A stretch of 49,095 bases of DNA from Clostridia bacterium (GCA_014859095.1 JACUUV010000020.1:1-49095), one strand, 5' to 3'. Positions 23,138 to 35,100 are shown, counted from the stretch's first letter. A program made the numbers and translations. Notes: a model not told the origin generated them from the letters alone.

Positions 23138-24193
23138 ATGGAAAGAGTGTCTACGTTTTCAAGAACCGTAGATAACTTTGCTAATAAGGGGCAGTATTTT
23201 ACTTGCCCCTTACACAGCAAGGCTATCGGGAAATTACTAGAATGGCCAGAAAATGAAGTGTCAATAATAGAGCCTAGCATCGGTGATGCGAGTGCTCTTT
23301 TTTCATTTTTGGACAAAAAAGAGAACCGCACTGTATTTGGAGTGGAACTTGACAAGGCTATTTATGAAGATCATAAGAAGAACAAAAAAGTTGATTATAT
23401 TTTGAATGCAGATTTTTTAAGTGGCATATCAATAAGCAATCATGTATTTTCATTGGCTTTTGCTAATCCACCTTATGGAGATAGCGAGTACAATGAGCGC
23501 TACGAATCAATTTTTATGAAGCGTCTTTATAACTACATCAAGACAAAAGGTATCCTTGTTCTTATCATTCCATATTATCTTTTCGAAAAGGACAGTAACT
23601 TTGCTGTGAAATTTACAAATCGCTTTGATGTAGAGGCAGTTTATAAGTTTCACGAGAAAGAATTTAAAAAGTTCAAACAGATTGTTCTCATTGGAAGGCG
23701 AAAATCTGTTCTTAAAGAAAATCCACAAGTTGCGGAAGCTTTAAAAAACAAGGTGTTGGATATAGAAAACCTCGAACTATTACCCATGGATTATGAGGGT
23801 AAGAAAATTCAGGTTTATCCTTCATCTTCTGAAGCGGTAAATGTATTTCAAACGATGGCAATAAACAAAGAGGAAATGTGCATGTCGTACAAAAGAGGCG
23901 GACTTCTCGGCAAAGCCAACATCTTAAAGAAAGTGGCCAGCGGTCAAGTCTTAACCCCACCAATTCCCCCTAAGAGCGGTCATCTTTACTTACTTGGTAC
24001 AATTGGATTCACATCCGGAATTATCGGTAGTGAAGCCGATAAGGACCTTCATTTGCAACGAGGAAAAGTAAGAGAAGAAGTGATCGTTGAAACCGAACCT
24101 GGTAATCAATCCATTTTAATTGAACGAAAAAAAACCATTAAAACAACTTCAATGGTAATTGTTCAATCCGACGGAAGAATTATCCGATTTTAA
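23138..24193 (+). CDS. N6-adenine DNA methyltransferase-like protein (DUF6094-like)
   Basis: 351 aa; AGGAGGAG precedes the ATG. The N-terminus has the gamma-class order: IIEPSIGDASAL (SAM loop, about 45-56), then FANPPYG (catalytic NPPY at 110-113), IPYYLFEKD, then a domain ending in a short basic tail. Methyltransferases of this kind occur on conjugative elements beside a large helicase, as here. It may protect incoming DNA or work with the helicase in a remodelling role. No restriction endonuclease partner is present, so anti-restriction is the likelier use (inference). Confidence 0.8.
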   Translation: MERVSTFSRTVDNFANKGQYFTCPLHSKAIGKLLEWPENEVSIIEPSIGDASALFSFLDKKENRTVFGVELDKAIYEDHKKNKKVDYILNADFLSGISISNHVFSLAFANPPYGDSEYNERYESIFMKRLYNYIKTKGILVLIIPYYLFEKDSNFAVKFTNRFDVEAVYKFHEKEFKKFKQIVLIGRRKSVLKENPQVAEALKNKVLDIENLELLPMDYEGKKIQVYPSSSEAVNVFQTMAINKEEMCMSYKRGGLLGKANILKKVASGQVLTPPIPPKSGHLYLLGTIGFTSGIIGSEADKDLHLQRGKVREEVIVETEPGNQSILIERKKTIKTTSMVIVQSDGRIIRF

Positions 24194-24208
24194 GAGGGGA
24201 GTGATAAC

Positions 24209-27200
24209 ATGCATGTGATTTACATTAACGAAATTAAACTTTTTTCTGACTACGTTGTCTATGAGGCGGATTCCAAGAAATTGATAATGGCCAACTTACT
24301 TGAAAGATCAAAGTATGCTGTACAATCCGCTGTTGCTAACATTTATAAGAGTAGTCAATTTCAATTTAAAGAAAACTTGCCAACGCTCAATACTAGTGGT
24401 GACTATACTGGATTTATTCAGGGGTTTTCTGTTGGAAAGAGTAAATATTATCAGGGCATTGTAAGAACGGATTTGATTTTTAACAAAAGTTCAAAGGCTA
24501 TCGACGACACGATTAGAGTATGCGTTGTGGCAAATGAAAATCAATCAAAGGAAGACGCACTTTTTGAAGCAATTTATGAAATGCATGATCTACCACTCGA
24601 TATTGGATGGAAAGATTATCTTTTCAGTGAACTTTACAGGCAAAGTGCTATTAAGAAGTGTACTGTAATTTCAGAGGAACGTTTCAGTTATCAGATTAAG
24701 GAAGGTAACGTTGTCACGGATCTTGCGAACTGGGAATATTATTTCCTGAATGCAAAGACAGAACTAATTGACAGTGTGATCACAGAAGGCATCAGAAGAG
24801 GACATATTAAAATAGCTGAGTCACCTCAAAACCCTATTGATGTAAAATCGATAGATGACTATTTTATGAAGTATGGTCATAAAGTCACTGAGAATGTTTT
24901 AAAATCCTTAAAACCTCAGATTCCTAGAATTCCGACCATATCATACAAAGCAAAGCAAAAGGTACCATTTCCCGTACAGGCTGAAGTCATTAATGGCATT
25001 GTGAACCATCTTAAAACCCATGACTACATTATCATTAACGGTGGAATGGGAGTGGGGAAGTCGTTCATAAGCAGCGTTTCGACTGCTATTGCGAGTACCA
25101 GCTCAAGAACCATTGTGATGGGACCAGGGCACATGTTAGAAAAATGGAAATATGAAATACTTGATGAAATTCACGATGCAAAGGTTGAAATTATTACTGA
25201 TTTTAATCAAGTAACACGCCTCAGCAAACTTAAAGGGATTAAGCCTAGCTGCAAAGAGTTTTATTTGTTCTCAAAAGACTTTGCCAAGCTTAGTTACGAA
25301 ACGATTCCGATCGTTTCAAAATCCATGAGAAAAACTATTCCTCTAAAAGAATGTACTTGTGGAAACCTTTATTTTGATTCTTATGATCATAACAAATGTA
25401 GCTGTGGCTCAACCGAATTTAAGAAAGTTAGAAGCAGTTACAAAGTGGAAGGAGCGACATGTCCGGAGTGTAGTGAAACTGTTTTTCCGTCATATGCTTG
25501 CTTCAGCTCACAAAGCACTATGAGAGAGGAAGACACTAATCCTGTGGATTTATCCGAGTTTTCCAATAGAAGCAGTAGAAATAGTGTCTGTGGACATTGC
25601 GGTACAAAACTATGGCAACCACATGTCAAGAATCATACTTTAAATAATGAGTATATAAATATTCAAGCCAAGGGAGAAAAGTGGATAAAGATCAAAATAC
25701 CAAGAAATAAGAGCAATAAGACGTTTAAAACGGAGTATATGCTGAAAACAAGATATCAAAGGCTGGTCAAACTTGGAATTTTAAACGACGAAAACCACTC
25801 AGTTGTTTCAATCATGAAGGGGAGAAGATATTCGCCGGCTAAATACATGAAAAAAATGCTTGGCAAAGATTTTTTCCAATATGGAATATACGACGAGGTC
25901 CATTTATATAAAAGTGGAAATTCAGCTCAAGGCAATGCCTTTGGACAACTGCTTAAAGTCACTGAAAAATCACTTGTTTTAACTGGGACTTTAGCAGGTG
26001 GAGTAGCGCATGACCTGTTCTACTTACTGTTTCGTCTTGAACCAAAACTCTTATTGTCTGAAGGTTACTCGTACAATGATTCATTCAAATTTGCATCAGA
26101 TTATGGTGTTGTTGAAGAAACACGACAGTTTGAGAACTCAACGGTATACTACAATAAGACTTCAAATGGCAGGCAAGTAGGATCTAAAAAGATTCTACCT
26201 GGTATTTCACCTCTTGTTTTTTCAAAACTGTTGATTAACAATACGATTTTTCTAGATCTTGCAGATTTTGAAGGTTTTCTACCAGAACTCATTGAAAAGC
26301 CTGTTCCAGTGATGTTGGAACCCAAACAGGCAGCCTTATACAGAGAGGTACAAGATATACTGAAAAAGGAAGTCAGAGAAGAGGGCGGAAAAAAACTATT
26401 GGGTCAATTTTTACCTACCTTGTTGTCACTTCCGGATTTAAATCAACTCAGTCCGATCATTCATCCGGAGAGTGGGAATGTAATCTATTCATTCAAAGAT
26501 GATCCTAAGTCTTTCTTAGGAGAAGATGGGCTGCTCAACAAAGAAAGGGAACTGCTAAAGATTATTGAACAAGAGCTCAAAGAGAATAGGAACTGCTTTG
26601 TCTACTGCGAGTTCACTTCCGATGGGGATAAAAACATCACCAAAAGACTTCAGCACATTATTGAAGAGAATCTTAACTTGCAAGGACAAGTCGCAATTTT
26701 GAAAGCTTCTTCGCCAAAGGCGAAGGAAAGAATGGAGTGGATAAAGCAAAAGGCTTCTGAAGGTATTAAAGTGTTTATCACAAACCCGCGTCTAGTGGAA
26801 ACTGGACTCGATTTCATTTTTAAATATCAGAAGAGAGTTTACAATTATCCTACGATCATATTTTACCAATTGGGCTATAATTTATTTACCTCATGGCAAG
26901 CAAGTGCGCGCCACAGAAGGCTAATACAAACGCTTCAGTGTAGGACGTTTTACTTGTTTTATGAGAATACTCTTCAGGATATAGCACTTGAATCATTGGC
27001 AAATAAGAAAGCAGCTACAGCTGCTCTTCAGGGTACTTTTTCAGAAGAAGGTCTTATTGCTATGGCCAATAGTGTCGATCCTAGAGTCTTACTTGCAAAT
27101 GCTATGATGAATGGCAGTCAAAGTGGTAATTTGAATCTGCTCTTTGAAAAAATCAACGAAAGAAAGGAGATTGAGCTATCAGAGGAAGAAAAAGTGCTCA

Positions 27201-27382
27201 TGGAAAGAATACTTGAGAACTTTACTGATGATGGCAATGAAGAAACATTGAAGCGGTCTATCCAACTCAGCTTTACTGATTTAGCAGATGAACTATTTGA
27301 ACTGATGAACATTAGTAAGATAGAAAACTCATTTGGTTCAGGTAAGAACAGAGTCTTAGAAGGGCAACTGTCATTGTTTTAA
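24209..27382 (+). CDS. Large DExH helicase with zinc-ribbon insert
   Basis: 1057 aa; AGAGGGGAGTG precedes the ATG. About 250 N-terminal residues are unassigned. Then a superfamily 2 helicase core: Walker A GGMGVGKS (278-285), a Cys-rich insert at about 378-470 with several CxC/CxxC pairs (CTCGNLYF, CPECSETVF, CGHCGTKLW), DEVH (562-565), a SAT-like LTGTLAGG, and a C-terminal helicase half with SWQASARHRRLIQT as motif VI. The Cys insert resembles those of element-borne SNF2-like helicases. It forms an operon with SSB and the methyltransferase, so it probably unwinds or remodels element DNA during replication or transfer. Confidence 0.88.
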   Translation: MHVIYINEIKLFSDYVVYEADSKKLIMANLLERSKYAVQSAVANIYKSSQFQFKENLPTLNTSGDYTGFIQGFSVGKSKYYQGIVRTDLIFNKSSKAIDDTIRVCVVANENQSKEDALFEAIYEMHDLPLDIGWKDYLFSELYRQSAIKKCTVISEERFSYQIKEGNVVTDLANWEYYFLNAKTELIDSVITEGIRRGHIKIAESPQNPIDVKSIDDYFMKYGHKVTENVLKSLKPQIPRIPTISYKAKQKVPFPVQAEVINGIVNHLKTHDYIIINGGMGVGKSFISSVSTAIASTSSRTIVMGPGHMLEKWKYEILDEIHDAKVEIITDFNQVTRLSKLKGIKPSCKEFYLFSKDFAKLSYETIPIVSKSMRKTIPLKECTCGNLYFDSYDHNKCSCGSTEFKKVRSSYKVEGATCPECSETVFPSYACFSSQSTMREEDTNPVDLSEFSNRSSRNSVCGHCGTKLWQPHVKNHTLNNEYINIQAKGEKWIKIKIPRNKSNKTFKTEYMLKTRYQRLVKLGILNDENHSVVSIMKGRRYSPAKYMKKMLGKDFFQYGIYDEVHLYKSGNSAQGNAFGQLLKVTEKSLVLTGTLAGGVAHDLFYLLFRLEPKLLLSEGYSYNDSFKFASDYGVVEETRQFENSTVYYNKTSNGRQVGSKKILPGISPLVFSKLLINNTIFLDLADFEGFLPELIEKPVPVMLEPKQAALYREVQDILKKEVREEGGKKLLGQFLPTLLSLPDLNQLSPIIHPESGNVIYSFKDDPKSFLGEDGLLNKERELLKIIEQELKENRNCFVYCEFTSDGDKNITKRLQHIIEENLNLQGQVAILKASSPKAKERMEWIKQKASEGIKVFITNPRLVETGLDFIFKYQKRVYNYPTIIFYQLGYNLFTSWQASARHRRLIQTLQCRTFYLFYENTLQDIALESLANKKAATAALQGTFSEEGLIAMANSVDPRVLLANAMMNGSQSGNLNLLFEKINERKEIELSEEEKVLMERILENFTDDGNEETLKRSIQLSFTDLADELFELMNISKIENSFGSGKNRVLEGQLSLF

Positions 27383-27401
27383 ACAGAAAGCTCACGAAGT
27401 A

Positions 27402-27430
27402 TTGATTGTATTAAATCAGTATGATATATT
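27402..27430 (+). promoter_or_regulatory. Promoter of leader operon 5
   Basis: TTGATT (27402-27407), 17-nt spacer ending ATGA, TATATT (27425-27430); 44 nt before the leader hairpin. Confidence 0.6.
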
Positions 27431-27468
27431 ATTTATAACCAAAGTTTTTATTTTTTATAGTTATAAGT

Positions 27469-27532
27469 CCAGCAATGACTGGCACTGTATTTAGAGGCCA
27501 AAGGTCTATCCAATCGGATAGATCTTTTTTTT
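27469..27532 (+). ncRNA. Conserved leader RNA, copy 5 (attenuator)
   Basis: Hairpin CCAG, loop CAATGA, CTGG (27469-27482); linker CACTGTATTTAGAGGC; terminator GGTCTATCC (27503-27511), AATC, GGATAGATC (27516-27524), eight T. The 17 bases from the T-run on (TTTTTTTTATGCCCAAA) are identical to those after copy 1. Confidence 0.75.
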
Positions 27533-27629
27533 ATGCCCAAAATCACGATAAAAGGAGGTTTTTTATTTATTGGCAATAGCGGTTTTTGACGAGGTAAACT
27601 TTGGAAATCATAAAATATGGAGGATAACA

Positions 27630-28808
27630 ATGAGAGTTAAAAGAGAAATACTAATCGATAAAATGAGCAAGGTATCATCGGTGGCAAATTACAAAGATGC
27701 AAAAGGTATCATAAGATTTGATTTGCTTGAAGAAAACGATGAAACGAATATTGGGTTTAATTTAAGAATATTCGCAAGTGATGGGATCAATGCAGTAATG
27801 ACAACTATGAAAGTTGAAGGAAAGGAGGACCGGGTTGGTACTTACTATATTGATTCAAGAAAAGTGACGAATTACTTAAAAAACCTAGGTGCTTTTGAAG
27901 TCGATGAAATTGACATTATGCTGAGTGATGAAAAGATTTCTATTCTAACTGGAAAAACGATGTTCGATTTTCCAATTGAAGTGGTAGAAGATTACCCTGT
28001 CATGCCTGCAATGGATCTTGATTCAATCGAAGGTGAAAAGTATGTTGTCACATGCGATAGCATGACGCTTCATAGAAAGATGATGAACACAGCAAAGACA
28101 ATTTATCCAAGTTATGATAAACCGATTTTACAATACACCAATATCATTTGCACTCAAGATGGATTGGATTTGGTATCATCGGATGGCTTTAGGATTACAA
28201 GAATGCTTATGGATGCAGAGGTGATCAATCTCAAGACGAAACAGCCTATACCAGGTGAAATCGTTACGAATATCAACTCAATGGTTTTAGCAAGGCTTTT
28301 AACTCCAATCAGTGGTGTTGAAGTTTCAATTTTCATTACAGATGATTTGATTTATGTTGTTGACAGTGAATCGGCAATTTCACTTAAGACCATTAAAGCG
28401 GAGTTTCCAAAAGTACGTGACATAATTCCAAAAGCAGATTTTAAGAGCAATCAAGTACCTTTCAAAACGATTTGGACGATTGAAGGAAAAGAAATCAACA
28501 ATTCATTGTCGCTGCTCAAAGCAGTCGTGATTAATGAAAAGAACAAAAGAGTGAAATTCAACATAAACAGTGAAGGAAGTTTCATTGAATCGGATCAGTC
28601 TAAGGACAAAGGCAAGATAACTATAGGCGGTGAGGTCATTGGTGAAGGCATCGATGTGAATTTTGACATCAACAAACTCGATGTGCTCAACAATGGCATT
28701 GAAAAACTTAGAATATGCTTCACCGAAGCCAACAAGCCAGTTATAATCTACGATTATTCTGAAACAAAAGAATTCACGAATTCCTTTTTGATTATGCCTA
28801 TTCTTTAA
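27630..28808 (+). CDS. dnaN: DnaN-like sliding clamp (beta subunit homologue)
   Basis: 392 aa from ATG 27630, preceded by GGAGG. The frame can also start at TTG 27570 behind AAAGGAGG, but the extra 20 residues do not fit the family's MK(V/I)..L start. Clamp features: MRVKREILIDKMSKV, ISILTGKTMFDFPIEVVEDYP, VSSDGFRITRM, and a C-terminal YSETKEFTNSFLIMPIL corresponding to the (Y)LIMP(M/V)R end of DnaN. The final MP-R is here MP-IL, changing the tail next to the peptide-binding pocket. An element-borne clamp implies that the element recruits its own or altered polymerase traffic. Confidence 0.88.
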   Translation: MRVKREILIDKMSKVSSVANYKDAKGIIRFDLLEENDETNIGFNLRIFASDGINAVMTTMKVEGKEDRVGTYYIDSRKVTNYLKNLGAFEVDEIDIMLSDEKISILTGKTMFDFPIEVVEDYPVMPAMDLDSIEGEKYVVTCDSMTLHRKMMNTAKTIYPSYDKPILQYTNIICTQDGLDLVSSDGFRITRMLMDAEVINLKTKQPIPGEIVTNINSMVLARLLTPISGVEVSIFITDDLIYVVDSESAISLKTIKAEFPKVRDIIPKADFKSNQVPFKTIWTIEGKEINNSLSLLKAVVINEKNKRVKFNINSEGSFIESDQSKDKGKITIGGEVIGEGIDVNFDINKLDVLNNGIEKLRICFTEANKPVIIYDYSETKEFTNSFLIMPIL

Positions 28809-28817
28809 GGCATATTT

Positions 28818-28839
28818 GGATGATTGGTAACAATCATCC
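28818..28839 (+). terminator. Perfect hairpin after the clamp gene
   Basis: GGATGATTG, loop GTAA, CAATCATCC, followed by TTTCTCT. The most likely terminator of the clamp operon. Confidence 0.7.
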
Positions 28840-28840
28840 T

Positions 28841-28877
28841 TTCTCTAATTGTTCTGGTTCCCAGGACAATTAGAGAG
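28841..28877. repeat. Very long hairpin, 15 bp plus
   Basis: CTCTAATTGTTCTGG (28843-28857), loop TTC, CCAGGACAATTAGAG (28861-28875), with one G-T wobble; two further outer pairs. No T-tract on + ; A-poor on the other side too. It stands directly beside the direct repeat at 28879. It could be an RNA structure or an element end. The rest of 28893-29100 shows an AAGTC/GACTT hairpin followed by T-rich sequence (28990-29050), a possible second terminator, and nothing else. Confidence 0.6.
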
Positions 28878-28878
28878 A

Positions 28879-28892
28879 GGGTGAACTGAAAA
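28879..28892 (+). repeat. 14-bp direct repeat, left flank of RHS module
   Basis: GGGTGAACTGAAAA, repeated exactly at 36479-36492 on the other side of the RHS/immunity/RNA module. Confidence 0.5.
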
Positions 28893-29117
28893 TAGGCTTT
28901 GTAATTTATCGATCCAAGTGATTATTTAGCCTTTAAAGTCGTTTGAATATCTTTGTGTTGAGCCAATAAGCCTAATAAAAATAAGCAAATTTGCTAAGCA
29001 TAAAGAAACTTAAGTCACTTTGACTAGGGACTTTTGTGTCTTCTTTTTTTATTTTTGTATGATACGTTCTTAACAAGTGAACTTATGCTTAATAAAATGA
29101 TAAAGGAAGAGATGAAA

Positions 29118-32100
29118 ATGATGAAAAAAATCGCATTATTACTGATATTTGTAATGTTATTTAACATGGCAAGCTTTGCTTCAAAAATTGTTTCTAATGA
29201 TGAACAAAATGATGTTGAAAATGAGCAAGTCATTCTAAGTGATTTTGAAAATCTGAAAATTAGCCCAACAATTATCAAGAATGAAGGACAGATTGACAGT
29301 AAAGTGGATTACTATTTTAGAGCTCCGTATGGTGATGTTTTTATTTTAAAAAATGGCAAGATTACATACGATGTCTTCGAGGTAACAGGCGAAGAGGAAG
29401 AAAAGAATAAAAAAGGCATTAGATTTGAAGAGCAACTTATTGGCGGTTCTATGAATAAGGCCAGATCTCTTAATGAAGTAAAAACCAATACCAATTACTT
29501 TATTGGAAATGATAAAGAAAACTGGGTACTTAATTCAAGTGCGTCTAGTTCAATTGATATGGGCGAAGTGTATAATGGAATAAATTTATCACTTCATGCA
29601 AGTGAAGACAATATTGAAAAAGTTTTTACTGTTAGTCCAAATGGTGATGTCGATGATATTCGCATTAAGGTCAATGGTGCTGAGGAAATGAACCTATCTT
29701 CAGATGGCGAACTCATTGTTGAAGCTGGTTCCGAAAAAGTTGCTTTTTCAAAGCCATACACTTATCAAATCATTGATGGTAATAAAATTGAGATTGAATC
29801 GAATTATATAATAGATAAAAAAACTTATGGCTTCACAATAGGTGAATATAATCAAGAACTACCACTGATTATTGATCCATATGTAGTTGTATCTTATTTT
29901 GGAGGTAAACATAGTTATACAAATGCATCTGGAATTAAAGTTGATGAATTTGGAAACATCTATGTGGTTGGTTCAACTATATATTCTAGCTACCAAACCA
30001 CAATAGGAGCATATGATGAAGTATTTAATGGTTCAAATGGATATCGCGATATATTTGTGAGTAAATTTGATAATGAAATGACTACTTTATTGGCGTCAAC
30101 TTTCTTAGGAAGTAGTGGAAACGCAAATGATTATGGAAGAGTGATTGAAATTCTAGAAAATGGTGATGTCATAATTGGTGGAACATCATCAGGCACTAGC
30201 TATCCAACAACTGTTGGTACTCACAGTAATACTAATACAGGTAGCGTGGATGTTGTATTATCAAGGCTGAGCAGTGATCTATCCACTCTAATCGCATCCA
30301 CCTATGTCGGAGGTTTATATAGTGATGATGTAAAAGATATTATTCTTGATAAGAATGGATTTCTATATGTCCTTGCAAATGTAACCAATAATTTCCCTGT
30401 ATCGGATGATTCAAATGATACAAATACAAAAGGAGCTTATACAAAGGTTTGTATTTTTAAAATAGATAAAAACCTTACTAATATTATCCGTTCGACCTTC
30501 CTTGGTGGTAATGACCATGCCTCAGATGTTGGCGTGGGTATGGCTATCGATGGTACTGGTGACGTAATTGTTGTTGGATATACTTATGATAAAACTTTTC
30601 CAACAACTTTAGACGTGTTAGATACAGTTTTTACTGATCCTTTAGGGAAAACTGAAGGTTTTGTAAGCAGGTTTGATTCGAATTTAACGACATTGAAAGC
30701 TTCTACATTTATAGGCGGATCTAATTATGATTATGTTACTGATGTTGCAATTGATTCACGAGGCAATATTCTAATTACAGGGTACTCAAATTCATCAGAT
30801 TTTTCGATGATATCTGGTGGCTACCAAGAAACCAGGTCTCAAAGTAATTATGATGCTTTTGTGTTGAAGTTAAATCAAGAGTTCGACACTGTTATAAACG
30901 GTACCTTTATTGCGTCCAACAATACTAATATTGGAAGATCAATAGCTGTGGATTCAAGTGGAGCTGTCCATATAGCAGGACATACTAAATCTTCCAATTA
31001 TCCACTTACATCAGATGCCCATGACACAACTTTGAACTATGGATATGGGATGATTTATACAAAATTTGATGAAACACTTTCTGAACTTCTTTATAGCACA
31101 TATATTTCTGGTCATGGTGATGATCTTACGTACGATATGTATCTGGATAGGGCCGATACGGTGTATATAGGAGGACTAGGCGAATCATTTTATTATCCTC
31201 CATCAACAGCAGGGGTTCTTCAGCTTAATGGACAGGGTGGATTAGTAGCAAAATTTGAAAGGCCTCTTTCAGGTGAAGGAGCCGTTCCCTATGCTCTTGG
31301 TAAAGGAGAAGCTGCTTTAAACGGAAGTGCTCCAACGGGTGTCGCTTTAAACATTGGTGCATATGTTCATGAAATGAATTTAATGAATGTCGAAGGTGTC
31401 ATTCCGATTGAATTTTCAATTAAATACAATTCATTGCTAAAAAGTGATGGTGATTTTGGTGTTGGTTGGCTAAGCCCATATAAGCTTGAAATAACTGAAG
31501 TGCTTACTGGAGGCTTAAGACTAAACATTAATGAAAATCAATATGTTGATTTCACAGATGATGCAACAGGAAAATTAACTGGTGTGGAAAATGATTATCA
31601 GTTCACTTCAGTGAGCGTAAATGAAGATTCTACATATACGGTGGAATCACAAAATGGAACAAAGTATAATTTTGATCATCAGAACTTGCTGGAATCCGTT
31701 GATAATAAGTTTGGACAAAGAATGAGTTTCACAAAGGATTCAAGCAATAGACTCCAAAGAATTACAGATGATATTTCTGGGAGGTATATTGAGCTCGGTT
31801 ATGACGTGAATGGAAGAGTTGGTTCTTTATCAGATAATGCGGCACGAACAGTGCTAATAACATATACACCAGATGGACATCTAGAGACTATTACTGATGT
31901 TATGAATGAGATTTGGACATTCAGTTATGATTTTGATGGAAGAATGGAACATCTAAAAGATCCTTACTATAATGAACTATTCTCAGTATCCTATGATTCG
32001 TTTGGAAGGGTGATTTCACTTGATGATGGCAGAAGTGATAATTTAGTTAAAACGTTCAATTATATTGAAAACGCTACGCTGGGAACAGTAGAGACCTCAG

Positions 32101-35100
32101 TTACAAATAGAAATGGATTCGATACAAAGACTATTTACAATACAGATGGCAAAGTGTTGAGTGTTGTAGATGCACTGCAAAATGAGACTGTCTATAATTA
32201 TGATGAGATTGGACAACTGAATCAAGTACTGTATCCTAACTCGTCTTATGTGTCATTTGAATATGATGGAAATGGAAATATTGTAGAAATAGCCAAACCA
32301 AATGCAGTCAAAACTTTCTTTTCATTTGATGGTAAAAACAATCTTCTAACAGTTACAGATGCAAGCGGAAATCTGACACAATATGAGTATTATAGTAACA
32401 ATCAGCTGAAAAGCATTCAAGATGCTCTTAATAATGTGACTTCATATACGTATACAACTGATGGATTATTGCAGACCATTACACAACCAAAGTCAGGAGT
32501 GACAACATATTCTTATGTTAATGGAGACACTTATTCAGTAAAAGATCATTATGACAATTTCACATATTACGAATACTATCCAACTGGACTTGTGAAAAAG
32601 ACAATTGATCCAGCAAATCATATCACAGAGTTTGTTTATAACAATGCAGGGCAGACTCTAGAAACCATCGATCACCTGAATCAGTCAGAGATTAGAGCAT
32701 ATGACAAAAGAGGATTGCTATTATCAATCACAGATAGAAGAAATAACAAAACGTCATACACTTATGACGTTAATGGGAATATTAAAACTATCGATTTTCC
32801 ACACAGTCAGACTTTAACATATGATTATAATGGTGAAGATCAAGTTAAAACAATAATGAATGAGTCATTAGAATCAATTCAGTTTTTTTATGATGCATTG
32901 GGAAGAGAAATCAAAACAATAGACAAAAACGGTAATCAAATCACAAAAAGCTATGATTCAGTTGGCAATGTAAAAACAATGGAAGATGGATATGGTATTC
33001 AAACTGCTTCATATGAGTATGACCTAAACAACTATTTAATGAAAATCTCAGATGCATATCTGAATGAAACGACCTATGTAAATGATCTTTTGGGTAATCC
33101 GACTGTTATAGCAGACAAAGAAGGTAACACAACAGCATACAGTTACGATTCTCTAAAAAGAATCAATGAAATTGTAAATTCTCAAAATAACAGAGTTTCT
33201 TATCAATTTGACGATGATGGTAACCTAGAAAGTCAAACAGACTTGAATGGAAATATCATGAATATGACTTATGACAGTATGCAAAGAATGCTATCTAAGA
33301 CCTTTGCTACTGGAAGTACAATCAACATGACCTACAACAATTTAGGTTTACTGGAAACTTATCAAAATGCCAGAGGTAACACGTTCGCATTTGGTTATGA
33401 TGAGTTAAATCGATTGGCAACTCAAAGTTTCGGACAAGAAACAATATCATATAATTATGATGAAAATAGTAATCTCGTCGAGGTGACAGATGGTGTCAAT
33501 TCTACAAACAGAACTTATGATTCTGAAAATAGGACTTTGACTTACACAGACACAAATGGATATACTGTGGCCTATTCTTATGATTCAAAAGGCAACGTAG
33601 AAACAATGACTTATCCTGGAAACAAAGTAGTAACCTACGGCTATGATTCTGGCAATAGATTGACTTCGGTATTGGATTGGAATGGTGGTTTAACTTCATA
33701 CACTTATGACAACAACAATCGACTCAAAACAATATCAAGAGCCAATGGAACAATTGCCACATACAACTATGATTTAAAGGGACGAGTAACAGGTATTCAC
33801 GATGAGGATTATCAAGACAGTGAAATTTACAGCATTTCAGTGAATTATGACAAAGAGATCAATCCAATTCTTGAGACGTATGATAGTAGAACTGTATCGA
33901 ATATTTATGACAACATTTATCAACTGACTGACTCAGATGAAAATGATTCAAGTGGTGTTCTGATAAAATCATATGACTACGACTATGATGCAGGTGGAAA
34001 CATGATATTTGCGTCCACCACATCAGCTGTAATCACAATCACAGTGGACAACAGAATTGATACCTTCAATGGGACACAGGTTATTTATGATGCAGATGGA
34101 AATATGACCTATGGACCACTTGGAGAAGATTTCGAGAATTTTTCATATGATGAAAAAAACAGACTTCAAAGTTTAAAAGATTTTTCATTTGAATATGATG
34201 TTGAAGGTAAAAGAACAAAAGTTACATCTGGATCAGACACAACAACTTACTTTAACTCACCTAGTGATATTGAGCACGTCCTCATAAAAAATGAAAATGG
34301 AGTCGAGACCTACTATATCTACGGCGTTGGTATTGTAAGTGAAATAACAGGAAGTGAAACAAAGTATTATCATCTGGATTATAGAGGAAACACAACTGCA
34401 CTCTCAGATGAACAGGGAATTGTGACAGATACTTTCAAATATTCGCCTTTTGGGGATGTGATTGAAAGAACCGGAAACTATGAACCAATTTTCCAATATG
34501 CAGCTAATGTAGGTGTCGTTAAAGATGAATCGGGTCTTTACTACATGAGAGCAAGGTATTATAGTAGTGATATAAGAAGATTCATTACAAGAGATACCTA
34601 TGAAGGCAATTCGAGCAATGCATTAAGTTTAAATAATTATTCTTATGTTCTTAATAACCCAAAGATATATGTTGATCCCGATGGACATTTTGTCGTATCT
34701 GCAGCTTTAACTGTTTATTTAGCAACACTTGTGTCATCTCCTGATTTTTATTTTGATATGACTTTCTTGGCGATGGACATAGCTAGCGGGGACTGGTCTG
34801 CTGTTAAATGGGATTTGGTTGGTGTAGCAGTTGCATTTGTACCCACAAAAGCAATTGATTTTAGCGTTACTTTTGTTAAAAATAACTCTCCGACGATTGT
34901 AAAAGCCGTTAAATCCAAACTAGATGATGCAATGAAATTTGCGAAAGGGTTATTTAAGGGTGGGGTTGATGATGTAGCAAGACCCTTTACAAAATCAAGC
35001 CTAAAACTTGGACAAGAAATGCATAAAGCCTATAAGGCAGATGTTGTCGATGGAATTACAAAGTTTAAAGAATATAGGCTACCAAGCGGTAAAAGAATTG

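Noticed and set aside
23138-24193. Complete restriction-modification system around the methyltransferase
   Set aside because: No endonuclease or specificity subunit is adjacent; its partners are SSB and a helicase, so it is treated as an element DNA-processing gene.
27570-27629. TTG start adding 20 residues to the clamp
   Set aside because: Spacing to AAAGGAGG is about 12 nt and the added residues do not fit the family; ATG 27630 has its own GGAGG. Kept only as an alternative.
29900-34600. Repetitive DNA across the RHS gene as a tandem repeat array
   Set aside because: The repeats are protein-level SBBP and YD motifs in a single intact reading frame, not DNA repeats.
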